Positions 20,233 to 28,357 of a stretch of DNA of 64,000 bases are shown here, piece after piece. Made by a program: the position numbers and the translations under genes. How positions within the stretch are numbered: the first letter of the stretch is position 1; the number at the start of each line of letters is the position of its first letter. Where the stretch lies: the NCBI GenBank assembly GCA_012026885.1, contig VEPL01000025.1, positions 234,595 to 298,594 on the forward strand, written 5' to 3'. The notes under the pieces are model-generated. The model had not been told where the DNA came from. It saw nothing but the letters and a program-made list of their open reading frames with translations, and did not search any database. This stretch comes from Betaproteobacteria bacterium. GTDB taxonomy: Bacteria; Pseudomonadota; Gammaproteobacteria; Burkholderiales; Rhodocyclaceae.

Positions 20233-20705
20233 AGCCGTTCGATGCCTTGCCCGGCCACGGCCGGCAGCCAGGCGGCAAGCGTGCCGCGTCCGGGGATCGC
20301 CAGGGCAGGCGCGATTTCCGCCAGGGGCAGCAGGACAAAGGCGCGCAAGTGCATGCGCGGGTGCGGCACGCTCAGGCCGGGCAGGTGGATCTCGCGGTCG
20401 CCGTAGAGCAGGAGGTCGAGGTCGAGGGTGCGCGGGCCGTTGCGGCCGGCACGGCGGCGGCCGAAGTCCTGCTCGATGGCGAGCAGCGCGGTGAGCAGCG
20501 CGGGCGGCTCGAGCCCGGTCGCCAGTTCGGCAACGGCATTGATGAAGTCGGGCTGATCGGCAAGGCCGACCGGCGCCGTCCGGTAGAGCGACGACGCGCG
20601 CACGACGCGACTGTCAGGCAGGGCAGCGAGTGCGGTGAGCGCTGCGCGCACGGTGGCCCCCGGGTCGCCGAGATTGGCGCCGAGGGCGACGTAGGCGGTG
20701 GTCAT
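20229..20705 (-). CDS. folK: 2-amino-4-hydroxy-6-hydroxymethyldihydropteridine pyrophosphokinase
   Basis: The 158-residue enzyme has the HPPK signatures YVALGANLGD near the N-terminus, QPDFINAVAEL, and RNGPRTLDLDLLLYG (about 95-109), which carries the catalytic acids. It transfers pyrophosphate from ATP to the pterin precursor of folate. It overlaps the end of pcnB by 4 bp, the usual pcnB-folK coupling in betaproteobacteria. Confidence 0.95.
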   Translation of the reverse strand: MTTAYVALGANLGDPGATVRAALTALAALPDSRVVRASSLYRTAPVGLADQPDFINAVAELATGLEPPALLTALLAIEQDFGRRRAGRNGPRTLDLDLLLYGDREIHLPGLSVPHPRMHLRAFVLLPLAEIAPALAIPGRGTLAAWLPAVAGQGIERL

Positions 20706-22075
20706 CCCGCTTGGCTGTCGCGGTCGACGCCGGATTCCGGGCCGGATTCGCCGCCGGGGCCAGACGGCTTCTTGCGCCGGCGGCGGCGCTTCTTCTTGTC
20801 GCCGGCTGCTTCGGGGAGCAGCATCTGCGCCCGCTCGTCGGGATCGGCCGCCTGGAAGCGCGTCCACCAGTCGGCCAGTTCGCGCTCGATTTCGGCGGCC
20901 TCGGCGCGCAGCACGAGGAAATCGTAGGCGGCGCGGAAGCGCGGCTGCTCAAGCAGCCCGTAGGGGCGCTTGCCGGCGCGTGCCTCGAAGCGCGGCTGCA
21001 GCGACCAGATCTCCTTGATGTCGCCGGCGATGCGCCGGGTGATCGCGAGTTTTTCGGCCTGCACGTCGAGGACATTGTCCATGGCCTGGTAGAGCGCCGG
21101 GATCTTCATTTCGCCCTGCGCCTTGAGCTTCTCCCAGTGCGCCAGGACCTCGTGCCAGAGCAGGGTGGCAAACAGGAAGCCCGGCGAGCTGCTCTTGCCG
21201 CGCCGGATGCGCTCGTCGGTGTTGGCCAGCGCCAGCATGACGAACTTCTCGCCCATCGGCTGCTCGAGGATCACGTCGAGCAGCGGCAGCAGGCCGTGGT
21301 GCAGGCCCTCGTCGCGTAGCTGGGTCACGCACTTGACCGCGTGGCCCGAGGTCAGCAGCTTGAGCATCTCGTCGAACAGGCGGGCGGCCGGCACGTTTTC
21401 GAGCAGGTCCGCCATCTCGCGGATCGGCTTCTTCGCCGCCGGGTCGATGATCAGTCCGAGCTTGGCAGCGAGGCGCACGGCGCGCAGCATGCGCACCGGA
21501 TCCTCGCGGTAGCGGGCGCGCGGGTCGCCGATCATGCGCAAGGTGCGCGCCTTGAGGTCGCCGACGCCATGGTGGTAGTCGATCACGGCCTCGGTGGCCG
21601 GGTCGTAGTAGAGCGCGTTGGCGGTGAAGTCGCGGCGGGCGGCGTCCTCGGCCTGCGAGCCGAAGACGTTGTCGTGCAGCACGCGGCCGTGCTCGTCCTT
21701 CTTGGTGTTGGCATCGAGCTCGCCGCGAAAGGTGGTCACCTCTATGGTTTCCTGCCCCATCATCACGTGCACGATCTGGAAGCGGCGGCCGATGATGCGC
21801 GAACGGCGGAAGGCGCGGCGCACCTGCTCCGGCGTCGCGTCGGTGGCGACGTCGAAATCCTTGGGTTCGGCGCCGATCAGCAGGTCGCGCACGGCGCCGC
21901 CGACGACGAAGGCCTTGTGGCCATGCTGCTGCAGCGTCTCGCAGACGCGCCGGCTGCCGCTGCTGATGCGGTCGCGGGTGATGCGGTGGCTGGCGACGGG
22001 GATGACGGCCGGTTCGCGGTGGCCGGCGGTGGCCTTGCGGCCGCCGAAAACGCGGGAAATGAGTTTGCGGATCAC
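20702..22075 (-). CDS. pcnB: Poly(A) polymerase I
   Basis: The 457-residue protein belongs to the class II nucleotidyltransferases. GGAVRDLL followed by PKDFDVATDA carries the catalytic aspartates, and the RNA-binding helical domain and a basic C-terminus (KKKRRRRRKK) follow, as in PcnB rather than CCA-adding enzymes. It adds 3' poly(A) tails that promote RNA decay. The start is a GTG at 22075 (VIRKLISRVFGG). The longer open frame upstream runs through the neighbouring HAD gene antiphase and is not coding. Confidence 0.92.
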   Translation of the reverse strand: MIRKLISRVFGGRKATAGHREPAVIPVASHRITRDRISSGSRRVCETLQQHGHKAFVVGGAVRDLLIGAEPKDFDVATDATPEQVRRAFRRSRIIGRRFQIVHVMMGQETIEVTTFRGELDANTKKDEHGRVLHDNVFGSQAEDAARRDFTANALYYDPATEAVIDYHHGVGDLKARTLRMIGDPRARYREDPVRMLRAVRLAAKLGLIIDPAAKKPIREMADLLENVPAARLFDEMLKLLTSGHAVKCVTQLRDEGLHHGLLPLLDVILEQPMGEKFVMLALANTDERIRRGKSSSPGFLFATLLWHEVLAHWEKLKAQGEMKIPALYQAMDNVLDVQAEKLAITRRIAGDIKEIWSLQPRFEARAGKRPYGLLEQPRFRAAYDFLVLRAEAAEIERELADWWTRFQAADPDERAQMLLPEAAGDKKKRRRRRKKPSGPGGESGPESGVDRDSQAG

Positions 22076-22122
22076 GGGATGCCGGTGCAGGGGGCGCGGA
22101 GCGCCGCGGAAAAGCGCGGATT

Positions 22123-22791
22123 CTACCGCAAAGTGATGATTTTCCAGCCCATTTCCACGGCATGGGCGCGCAGGGTGGGGTCCGGGTCCACGGCGACCGG
22201 GGTGCGTACCTTGCCCATCAGTGGCAGGTCGTTGTGCGAATCGCTGTAGAAGGCGCTGTCGGCGAAGCTGCCCCACCAGAGGCCGAGCGATTCCAGCCAG
22301 GCCTCGACGCGGGCGATCTTGCCTTCGCGGAAGGCGGGTACGCCGGCCGGCGCCCCGGAAAATGCCCCGCTGGCGACGTCGACCGCGGGTATCGTGCCGA
22401 TCAGGTGGGGAATCCCGAATTCCCGCGCGATCGGCCCGGTGACGAAGGTGTTGGTAGCGGTGACGATGGCGCACAGGTCGCCGCCCGCGCGGTGGCGATC
22501 GACCAGCGCGCGCGCGGCGGTGGTCATGAGCGGGCGGATGTGGCGCGTCATGTACTCGCGGTGCCAGGCGTCGAGCTCGGCGCGCGTGTGGCGGGCGAGC
22601 GGCGCCAGCTGGAAGGCGAGGAAGGCTTGGATGTCGAGGGTGCCGGCCTTGTAGTCCTCGTAGAACTGGAGGTTCTTCGCTTCCTGGAGTTCGCGGTCGA
22701 CCACCCTCCGGGAAATGAGGAACTGGGCCCACTCGAAGTCCGAGTCGCCGGCGAGGAGGGTATTGTCAAGGTCAAAGAGAGCGAGGTTCAT
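22123..22791 (-). CDS. HAD-IB family phosphatase (SerB-like)
   Basis: The 222-residue protein has HAD motif I LFDLDNTLLAGD at about residues 4-15, motif II in IVTATN and motif III/IV in YSDSHNDLPLM, with a small helical cap (about 20-90). This fits the HAD-IB subfamily near phosphoserine phosphatase, but the true substrate is unknown. It lies one base after hda, the conserved order in betaproteobacteria. Confidence 0.88.
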   Translation of the reverse strand: MNLALFDLDNTLLAGDSDFEWAQFLISRRVVDRELQEAKNLQFYEDYKAGTLDIQAFLAFQLAPLARHTRAELDAWHREYMTRHIRPLMTTAARALVDRHRAGGDLCAIVTATNTFVTGPIAREFGIPHLIGTIPAVDVASGAFSGAPAGVPAFREGKIARVEAWLESLGLWWGSFADSAFYSDSHNDLPLMGKVRTPVAVDPDPTLRAHAVEMGWKIITLR

Positions 22792-22792
22792 C

Positions 22793-23452
22793 TCATAAGT
22801 CCAGTGGCAGCGATTCGGCGAGCAGTTCGCGCAGCAACGGCAGGGTGATCGCGCGCTTGTGCTCGAGGGTGTAGCGGTCGAGTGCGACGACGAAGGCGGA
22901 GAGCGTGCGCATGTCGCGCGGCGCATGGCGCAGCAGCCAGGTGATCGCCTCGGGCGGCAGCTTCATCGCCCGCTCGCGCGCCTGGGTGGCCAGGGCGGCT
23001 GCCTTGTCGGCATCGGTCAGCGGTTGCAGGCGGCAGATCAGCCCGGAACCGAGGCGGGTTCGCAGGTCCTCGCGCAGTTTCAGGTGAGCCGGTGGTTGCG
23101 CTGCTGCGGTCAACAATCTTCCACCGCTTGATTTCAGGCGGTTGAAGGCGTTGAACAGGGCGATCTGGCCGGCCGCGTCGAGCGCTTCGACATGATCGAC
23201 CGCCAACTGGTCGGTTGCGGGGGCTGCCAGCAGGCCGGGGTCGCGCAGCGCATCGACGTACGTGAAGCCGCTGGCCAGCAGCAGGTGCGAACATCCCGAC
23301 CCGGCTTCCCCCCACAGGCAGAAGGCGGTCTCCGCCGGCGTGCCAGCCAGCCAGCCGGAGAAGGCGGCGAGCACTTCCGCATTGCCGCCGGGAACGAAAT
23401 TGTCCAGCGAGGGCGGGCTTTCCGGCAGGAGGTCGAGAATCAGCTGGCGCAT
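22793..23452 (-). CDS. hda: Hda, DnaA regulatory inactivator
   Basis: The 219-residue protein begins with the clamp-binding motif QLILDL (residues 3-8) and contains a DnaA-like AAA+ domain with a degenerate Walker A, GEAGSGCSH, as is usual for Hda. With the beta clamp it stimulates ATP hydrolysis by DnaA and so limits re-initiation. The ATG at 23452 was chosen because it places the clamp motif at the very N-terminus. The longer frame to 23575 has no support. Confidence 0.92.
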   Translation of the reverse strand: MRQLILDLLPESPPSLDNFVPGGNAEVLAAFSGWLAGTPAETAFCLWGEAGSGCSHLLLASGFTYVDALRDPGLLAAPATDQLAVDHVEALDAAGQIALFNAFNRLKSSGGRLLTAAAQPPAHLKLREDLRTRLGSGLICRLQPLTDADKAAALATQARERAMKLPPEAITWLLRHAPRDMRTLSAFVVALDRYTLEHKRAITLPLLRELLAESLPLDL

Positions 23453-23592
23453 CGAAGCGGGTCCGGGAGAGGGGGCGGATTCTAACATTCGGCGGTCCCC
23501 TTCGATTCCGCGGGGGGCATGCGCGATTTGCAAAAACCGGCGTAACCTGTGCGTCGGACCTGCCGCTTCCCGCATGACAAGGAGAATTCACC

Positions 23593-24039
23593 ATGCCCGC
23601 CAGCACCATTCACCTCCATCGTGTTCTCCGCTCGCCTGCGGAGCGGATTTACCGGGCCTTCCTCGAGGCGGACGCCCTGGCCAAGTGGTTACCGCCCTTC
23701 GGCTTCACGTGCCGCGTCGATCACCTGGATGCGCGGGTCGGTGGTTCCTTCAGGATGGCCTTCGCCAACTTTGCCAGCGGCGCCGGCCACGCCTTCGGCG
23801 GCGAGTACCTCGAACTGGTGCGCGGGGAACGCATCCGCTACGTGGATCGCTTCGACGACCCGAACCTGCCAGGCGAGATGCAGGTCACGGTGTCCTTGCG
23901 CAGTGTTTCCTGCGGTACCGAGGTCGCCATCGAGCAGGCGGGGATTCCGGAGGCCATTCCGCCGGAGATGTGCTATCTCGGCTGGCAGGAATCGCTCCTC
24001 CAGCTGGCGCAACTGGTCGAGCTGGAGATCGCCGGATGA
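23593..24039 (+). CDS. SRPBCC / AHSA1-type protein
   Basis: The 148-residue protein shows the START-like fold of the activator-of-Hsp90 ATPase homology family: [28 protein letters not shown] at the start, GGSFRMAF in the middle, and [14 protein letters not shown] in the last helix. Such proteins bind hydrophobic ligands, and the specific ligand is unknown. It starts after AAGGAG, 140 bp from hda, and is inserted between hda and purM. Confidence 0.87.
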   Translation: MPASTIHLHRVLRSPAERIYRAFLEADALAKWLPPFGFTCRVDHLDARVGGSFRMAFANFASGAGHAFGGEYLELVRGERIRYVDRFDDPNLPGEMQVTVSLRSVSCGTEVAIEQAGIPEAIPPEMCYLGWQESLLQLAQLVELEIAG

Positions 24040-24083
24040 ATTGCCGTTGTCACTGCCGCGGGGCGGCCGGCGAGCGCTTGGGG

Positions 24084-24089
24084 TAAAAT
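24084..24089 (+). promoter_or_regulatory. Possible -10 element of purM
   Basis: TAAAAT lies 38 bp before the purM ATG in the gap after the SRPBCC gene. No convincing -35 hexamer is visible at 16-18 bp. Confidence 0.3.
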
Positions 24090-24127
24090 CCGGCCCTTTC
24101 CACCCGTCGACCGCAACCGCTGCCGCC

Positions 24128-25168
24128 ATGACCCAGAACACCCCCCTTTCCTACCGTGATGCCGGCGTCGATATCGACGCGGGCGATGCCCTCGTCGACC
24201 GCATCAAGCCGCTGGCGAAGAAGACGCTGCGCGACGGGGTGCTCGGCGGCATCGGCGGGTTCGGCGCCCTGTTCGAGGTGCCCAAGCGCTACAAGGAGCC
24301 GGTGCTGGTGTCCGGAACCGATGGTGTCGGTACCAAGCTGAAGCTGGCCTTCGAACTGAATCGCCACGATACGGTCGGCCAGGATCTGGTGGCGATGAGC
24401 GTCAACGATATCCTCGTGCAGGGCGCCGAGTCGCTGTTCTTTCTCGACTACTTCGCCTGCGGCAAGCTCGACGTCGATACGGCTGCGTCCGTCGTCGGCG
24501 GCATCGCCAGGGGCTGCGAGCTGGCGGGCTGCGCGCTGATCGGCGGCGAGACCGCCGAGATGCCGGGCATGTATCCGCCGGGCGAGTACGACCTGGCGGG
24601 CTTCGCGGTCGGTGTTGCCGAGAAGTCGCAGCTGATCGACGGCAAGTCCATCGTGCCCGGCGACGTCGTCCTCGGCCTCGCTTCTTCCGGCGCCCACTCC
24701 AACGGCTACTCGCTGGTGCGCAAGATCATCGATCGCTCGAATCCGGACATGAACGCGCCTTTCGACGGCGAGCGTTCCCTGGCCGACGTCGTCATGGCGC
24801 CGACCCGCATCTACGTCAAGCAGGTGCTGGCTGCGATGGGCAAAGTGACGATCAAGGGCATGGCCCACATTACCGGCGGCGGCCTGCTCGAAAACGTGCC
24901 GCGCGTGCTGCCGGAGAACACCGTCGCCGAACTGCAGAAGTCGGCCTGGCCGCGCCCGAAGCTGTTCGACTGGCTGCAAAAGGAAGGCGGCGTCGCCGAG
25001 AAGGAGATGCATCGCACCTTCAACTGCGGCATCGGCATGGTCGTCATCGTTTCGGCTGCGGAGGCGGATGCTGCCGAAGCCGAACTGAAGGCGCAGGGCG
25101 AGGCTGTCCATCGCATCGGCCGCATCCGGGCGCGCCAGGGTGACGAAGCGCAGACCGTGGTGGTCTGA
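24128..25168 (+). CDS. purM: Phosphoribosylformylglycinamidine cyclo-ligase (AIR synthetase)
   Basis: The 346-residue enzyme shows the PurM motifs [41 protein letters not shown] and [13 protein letters not shown]. It closes the imidazole ring in purine synthesis. The ATG at 24128 ([15 protein letters not shown]) is the start; the open frame further upstream runs through the SRPBCC gene in another phase. Its 3' end overlaps the RlpA-like gene by 29 bp. Confidence 0.97.
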   Translation: MTQNTPLSYRDAGVDIDAGDALVDRIKPLAKKTLRDGVLGGIGGFGALFEVPKRYKEPVLVSGTDGVGTKLKLAFELNRHDTVGQDLVAMSVNDILVQGAESLFFLDYFACGKLDVDTAASVVGGIARGCELAGCALIGGETAEMPGMYPPGEYDLAGFAVGVAEKSQLIDGKSIVPGDVVLGLASSGAHSNGYSLVRKIIDRSNPDMNAPFDGERSLADVVMAPTRIYVKQVLAAMGKVTIKGMAHITGGGLLENVPRVLPENTVAELQKSAWPRPKLFDWLQKEGGVAEKEMHRTFNCGIGMVVIVSAAEADAAEAELKAQGEAVHRIGRIRARQGDEAQTVVV

Positions 25169-25730
25169 TTTCCCGCGACGGGCCGCGGCGCTTGGCGCCG
25201 GCCTGTTGCTGTCGGCGGTCGCGACGGCCGCTTCGCCTGTCCGCGACCGCTCCGGGACGCGCAGCCCGGGTCTCCCGGCGGACGCGATCGGCGGCGCCGA
25301 TATCCTGGATCCCGAGGTCGCGGGATTGCACGGCCAGGCCAGCTTCTACGGCCCCGGCTTCCACGGCCGGCGCACGGCCAATGGTGAAATCTTCGACCAG
25401 CGCGGATTCTCGGCCGCCAGCAACCGCTTCCCGCTGGGAACCTGGGTGGCCGTGCGCCGCCTCGACGACGAGCGCTGCGTGATCCTCCGTGTCAATGACC
25501 GCATGCATCCTGCCCACCGCCGGCGCATCATCGATGTCTCGCGTGCGGCGGCCGATACGCTCGGCATGGTCAATGCCGGGGTCGTCCTCGTCCGCGTCGT
25601 GCCGCTCAACGGGCCGCGCGACCCGGTCGCGTGCCCAACTGCGGAACCGCCGCTGACGGAGCCTGTCCCTGACCTGGAGGCGGAATGGTGGCGACCGGCG
25701 CCGCCGCCGTCGCTCGATGCTGCCGATTAG
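25140..25730 (+). CDS. RlpA-like double-psi beta-barrel protein, exported
   Basis: The 196-residue product has an N-terminal signal peptide (hydrophobic [17 protein letters not shown], about 14-31) and a double-psi beta-barrel from about 63 to 155. Motifs are [28 protein letters not shown] and [16 protein letters not shown]. RlpA proteins are septal lytic transglycosylases acting on denuded glycan strands. This one lacks the C-terminal SPOR domain and the lipobox of E. coli RlpA. The GTG start at 25140 lies inside purM, and no ATG precedes the signal peptide. Confidence 0.8.
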   Translation: MTKRRPWWSDFPRRAAALGAGLLLSAVATAASPVRDRSGTRSPGLPADAIGGADILDPEVAGLHGQASFYGPGFHGRRTANGEIFDQRGFSAASNRFPLGTWVAVRRLDDERCVILRVNDRMHPAHRRRIIDVSRAAADTLGMVNAGVVLVRVVPLNGPRDPVACPTAEPPLTEPVPDLEAEWWRPAPPPSLDAAD

Positions 25731-25909
25731 GCCGGCGCAAGGTCTCGTCGGTGAACACAGGCCACGACGTGGTGCCCGCGCCTAGGGCCGGGGACTCAAT
25801 CGGCCCGGCAAGGGCTGGAAGTCGAGTCCGGGGCCTGGACTAACGAGAACCACGCGGGCGCTGGACAGCTAACGGCGGGCTTCGACTGCGGTCCGCCGGC
25901 CAGTTCGGG

Positions 25910-26206
25910 TCACGGGCAGCAGGAGGCGCGGGTGAACTGCTCGTTGATGTCGGGAACTCGGGGTTCAAGTCCGGTCGACGAGGACGCCGGGCCGGCCGCT
26001 GACGGCGGTAAGACCAAGATCGCTGCGACGTTGCTGTCAAGCGGACTCAGAGATGCCTTCTTCAGCGGCTTCGCCGAGTTCGTGGCGGGAGCGTAATTGA
26101 CCACTTTCACTGTCGGCTGCGCCTGCCGCGAATTGCTTTCGGCGGCGAACGAGCTGACGGTAGCGAGCGCGAAAAGTGCGGCGAATCCAATTCGGGAAGA
26201 CTTCAT
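25910..26206 (-). CDS. Small exported protein of unknown function
   Basis: The 98-residue product has a typical signal peptide (MKSSRIGFAALFALATVSSFA) and a low-complexity mature part rich in Ser, Ala and Pro. It is preceded by a good GGAGAAG ribosome-binding site. No family is recognised. The 180 bp between its stop and the RlpA-like gene show no ORF with coding character, and neither gene has a clear terminator hairpin. Confidence 0.55.
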   Translation of the reverse strand: MKSSRIGFAALFALATVSSFAAESNSRQAQPTVKVVNYAPATNSAKPLKKASLSPLDSNVAAILVLPPSAAGPASSSTGLEPRVPDINEQFTRASCCP

Positions 26207-26417
26207 TTTTCTTCTCCTTCCGCTGATTAGAGTAACTTTTGGTTGTCGGCGACGGCCGGATGGAAGAGGTCAACCATGCCGGACTTACCGACCGACAGAT
26301 TCTGTCCCTGCCTGCCGGCTCCCGTCATCATCCAAAAAGATGAAACCGAACGGCGATTCTTGACTCGTACTAATCTGTGTGAGCTTGCCTGTGCCGCACC
26401 TACTTACAGGATTGCCC

Positions 26418-27044
26418 ATGCCAGAAGCGTTAACAGCATCGTCATGGCTGATTGTTATGCTCGAGGGCGTACTGGAGATGGTATGCGTCGGGATCGCTGT
26501 GACCCGAAACAGCGGGCACCTGATGTATGCAAATGCCGCGGCGCGCCGCTATCTCGGCGAAAGCGGACTTCTCGCCCCGGCGCGTTCCGCCGACCGGGCC
26601 GGGGAGCGGTTGCGCTTGCAGGGGAGGCTGGCGGACCGGATCAGGCTTGCCGGCGCCGAGCCGGCGATCTGGAGCGTTCCGGAGCGAGATCTTCTGATCG
26701 ACATCATGCCCTTGTCGCACGAGCAGGGAAAAACCGGGGTTCTGGGGCGCCGTGGCGGCGCACTGCTGGTGATGCAGGAACGCGGGAAGGCGCCGCTGAC
26801 CGAGCCCCAGCACCTTGCCTCCCTGTTTGGCCTGACGCCGGCGGAAGCCAGAACCTGCCTCGCGCTCAGCCGGACAGGATCGATTGCGCATTGCGCGCAA
26901 CAGCTGAACGTCAGCCCTGCCACCGTGCGAAGCCAGTTGCAGGTGGCGATGCACAAGACGGCCACAACCAAACAGGCGGAACTGATTGCCTTGATCCTCA
27001 GCATCCCGGTGGTGTTGCCGGCAACGATGCAAGGAGTCCAATAG
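26418..27044 (+). CDS. LuxR-type helix-turn-helix regulator
   Basis: The 208-residue protein ends with a LuxR/GerE-type HTH (about 142-200: FGLTPAEARTCLALS, then QLNVSPATVRSQLQ). The N-terminal 120 residues look like a PAS-type sensor (RNSGHLMYANAAARRYLG). The ATG at 26418 has an AGGAT-like ribosome-binding site; an in-frame GTG at 26379 would add 13 residues. It lies 134 bp upstream of the RND efflux genes on the same strand and may regulate them, but the operator there is TetR-like, so this link is weak. Confidence 0.78.
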   Translation: MPEALTASSWLIVMLEGVLEMVCVGIAVTRNSGHLMYANAAARRYLGESGLLAPARSADRAGERLRLQGRLADRIRLAGAEPAIWSVPERDLLIDIMPLSHEQGKTGVLGRRGGALLVMQERGKAPLTEPQHLASLFGLTPAEARTCLALSRTGSIAHCAQQLNVSPATVRSQLQVAMHKTATTKQAELIALILSIPVVLPATMQGVQ

Positions 27045-27124
27045 CTGAAAGCGGGTCGCGTTCCGCGCGTGGAACCGGTGGCCGATCCGGCACATTTCTC
27101 TTCCGACGCTCATGCACGTCGGAG

Positions 27125-27159
27125 TACAATGCGGTACTTTACTGACCGTATAGTCAGTA
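27125..27159 (+). promoter_or_regulatory. RND operon promoter -10 with TetR-type operator
   Basis: A -10-like TACAAT (27125-27130) is followed by a 20-bp palindrome (27140-27159) with perfect 7-bp arms TACTGAC and GTCAGTA around CGTATA. The palindrome covers the expected start site. Such ACTGAC/GTCAGT palindromes are typical of TetR-family repressors of RND pumps. No TetR gene is in the window. Confidence 0.55.
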
Positions 27160-27178
27160 TCTCAATGCGCGAGCCTAC

Positions 27179-28357
27179 ATGAAGCCCATTCCGCGATCCG
27201 CGATCATCGTCCTTGCCTTGGCCGGCCTCGTCGGCCTCGGCTATTACGCCTTCAACGCCTACCGTGCCCCAGCTGCGCCCGGGGCGCCACAAGGTGGCGG
27301 CAAGCCGGCTGGCGGACCGCCCGGGGCATTTGCAGTCGCCGTCGAGGTGGCGCGTGCGGCGCCGGTCGATTTTGCCGACGAGGCGGCGGCGGTCGGTACG
27401 CTGAAATCGAACGAATCGGTAGTCCTGCGCCCGGAAACGGCAGGGCGCATCGCGGCGATCAATTTCCGCGACGGGGCAATCGTCGCGCGTGGCACCGTGC
27501 TGGTCGCCCTCGATGCGGCAGTCCAGGAGGCCGAACTGGCCCAGGCGCGCGCCAACCTCGAACTGGCCCGCAGCAATCACCAGCGCAACGCCGACCTGCT
27601 GGCGAAGAAGTTCGTCAGCCAGCAGGCGCTGGACAATTCGGCCGCCACCCTCAAGGTCCAAGAGGCGGCAGTCCAGCTGGCCGAGGCCAAGGTCGGCAAG
27701 ACGCGCGTGCGGGCACCGTTCGCCGGCATGGTCGGGCTGCGCAACGTCAGCGCCGGCGACTACGTCAAGGAAGGCCAGGACCTGATCAACATCGAGGACA
27801 TCGCGACCCTGCGCGTCGATTTCAAGCTGCCGGAAACCTACATGGGCCGCGTACGCAAGGGCCAGACGGTCGAAGTGACCAGTGACGCGCTGCCCGGCGA
27901 GCGTTTCGCGGCCGAGCTCGATGCCGTCGATCCGCTCGTCGACGCCGGCGGCCGGGCGATTTCCAGCCGTGCGCGTCTCGACAATGCGGCCGGCAAGTTG
28001 CGCCCGGGCATGTTCGTCCGCGTGCGCCTGCAGTTCGGCGAGCGCAAGGGCGCGCTGATGATTCCCGAGCAGGCTGTCGTCCCGGGAGCGTCGCCGAGCG
28101 TCTTCAAGGTGGTCGACGGCAAGGCGGCCGGTACGCCGGTCAAGCTCGGCGTGCGCCGTGCGGCCCAGGTCGAGGTGACTGAAGGGCTGGCGGCAGGTGA
28201 CCTGGTGGTGACCGCCGGCCAGCTCAAGTTGCGCGATGGCGCGCCGGTGCGGCCGGTTGGCGAAGGTGCGCCGCAGCCGGCCGGCGGTGGCATGGCGGGC
28301 GACGGCCAGGCAGCGGGCATGGCCGGGATGGCCGGCGACAAGGCCGCCGGCAAATGA
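27179..28357 (+). CDS. RND efflux periplasmic adaptor (membrane fusion protein)
   Basis: The 392-residue protein has an N-terminal membrane anchor (about 8-28), a barrel-sandwich/lipoyl region (about 75-115 and 185-215), an alpha-helical hairpin (about 118-180) and a beta-barrel domain (PETYMGRVRKGQTVEV). The last 30 residues are Gly/Met/Ala-rich. It is the MdtA/MexA-type adaptor joining the inner-membrane pump to a TolC-like channel. Its stop overlaps the pump start by 4 bp (ATGA). No outer-membrane channel gene follows. Confidence 0.93.
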   Translation: MKPIPRSAIIVLALAGLVGLGYYAFNAYRAPAAPGAPQGGGKPAGGPPGAFAVAVEVARAAPVDFADEAAAVGTLKSNESVVLRPETAGRIAAINFRDGAIVARGTVLVALDAAVQEAELAQARANLELARSNHQRNADLLAKKFVSQQALDNSAATLKVQEAAVQLAEAKVGKTRVRAPFAGMVGLRNVSAGDYVKEGQDLINIEDIATLRVDFKLPETYMGRVRKGQTVEVTSDALPGERFAAELDAVDPLVDAGGRAISSRARLDNAAGKLRPGMFVRVRLQFGERKGALMIPEQAVVPGASPSVFKVVDGKAAGTPVKLGVRRAAQVEVTEGLAAGDLVVTAGQLKLRDGAPVRPVGEGAPQPAGGGMAGDGQAAGMAGMAGDKAAGK

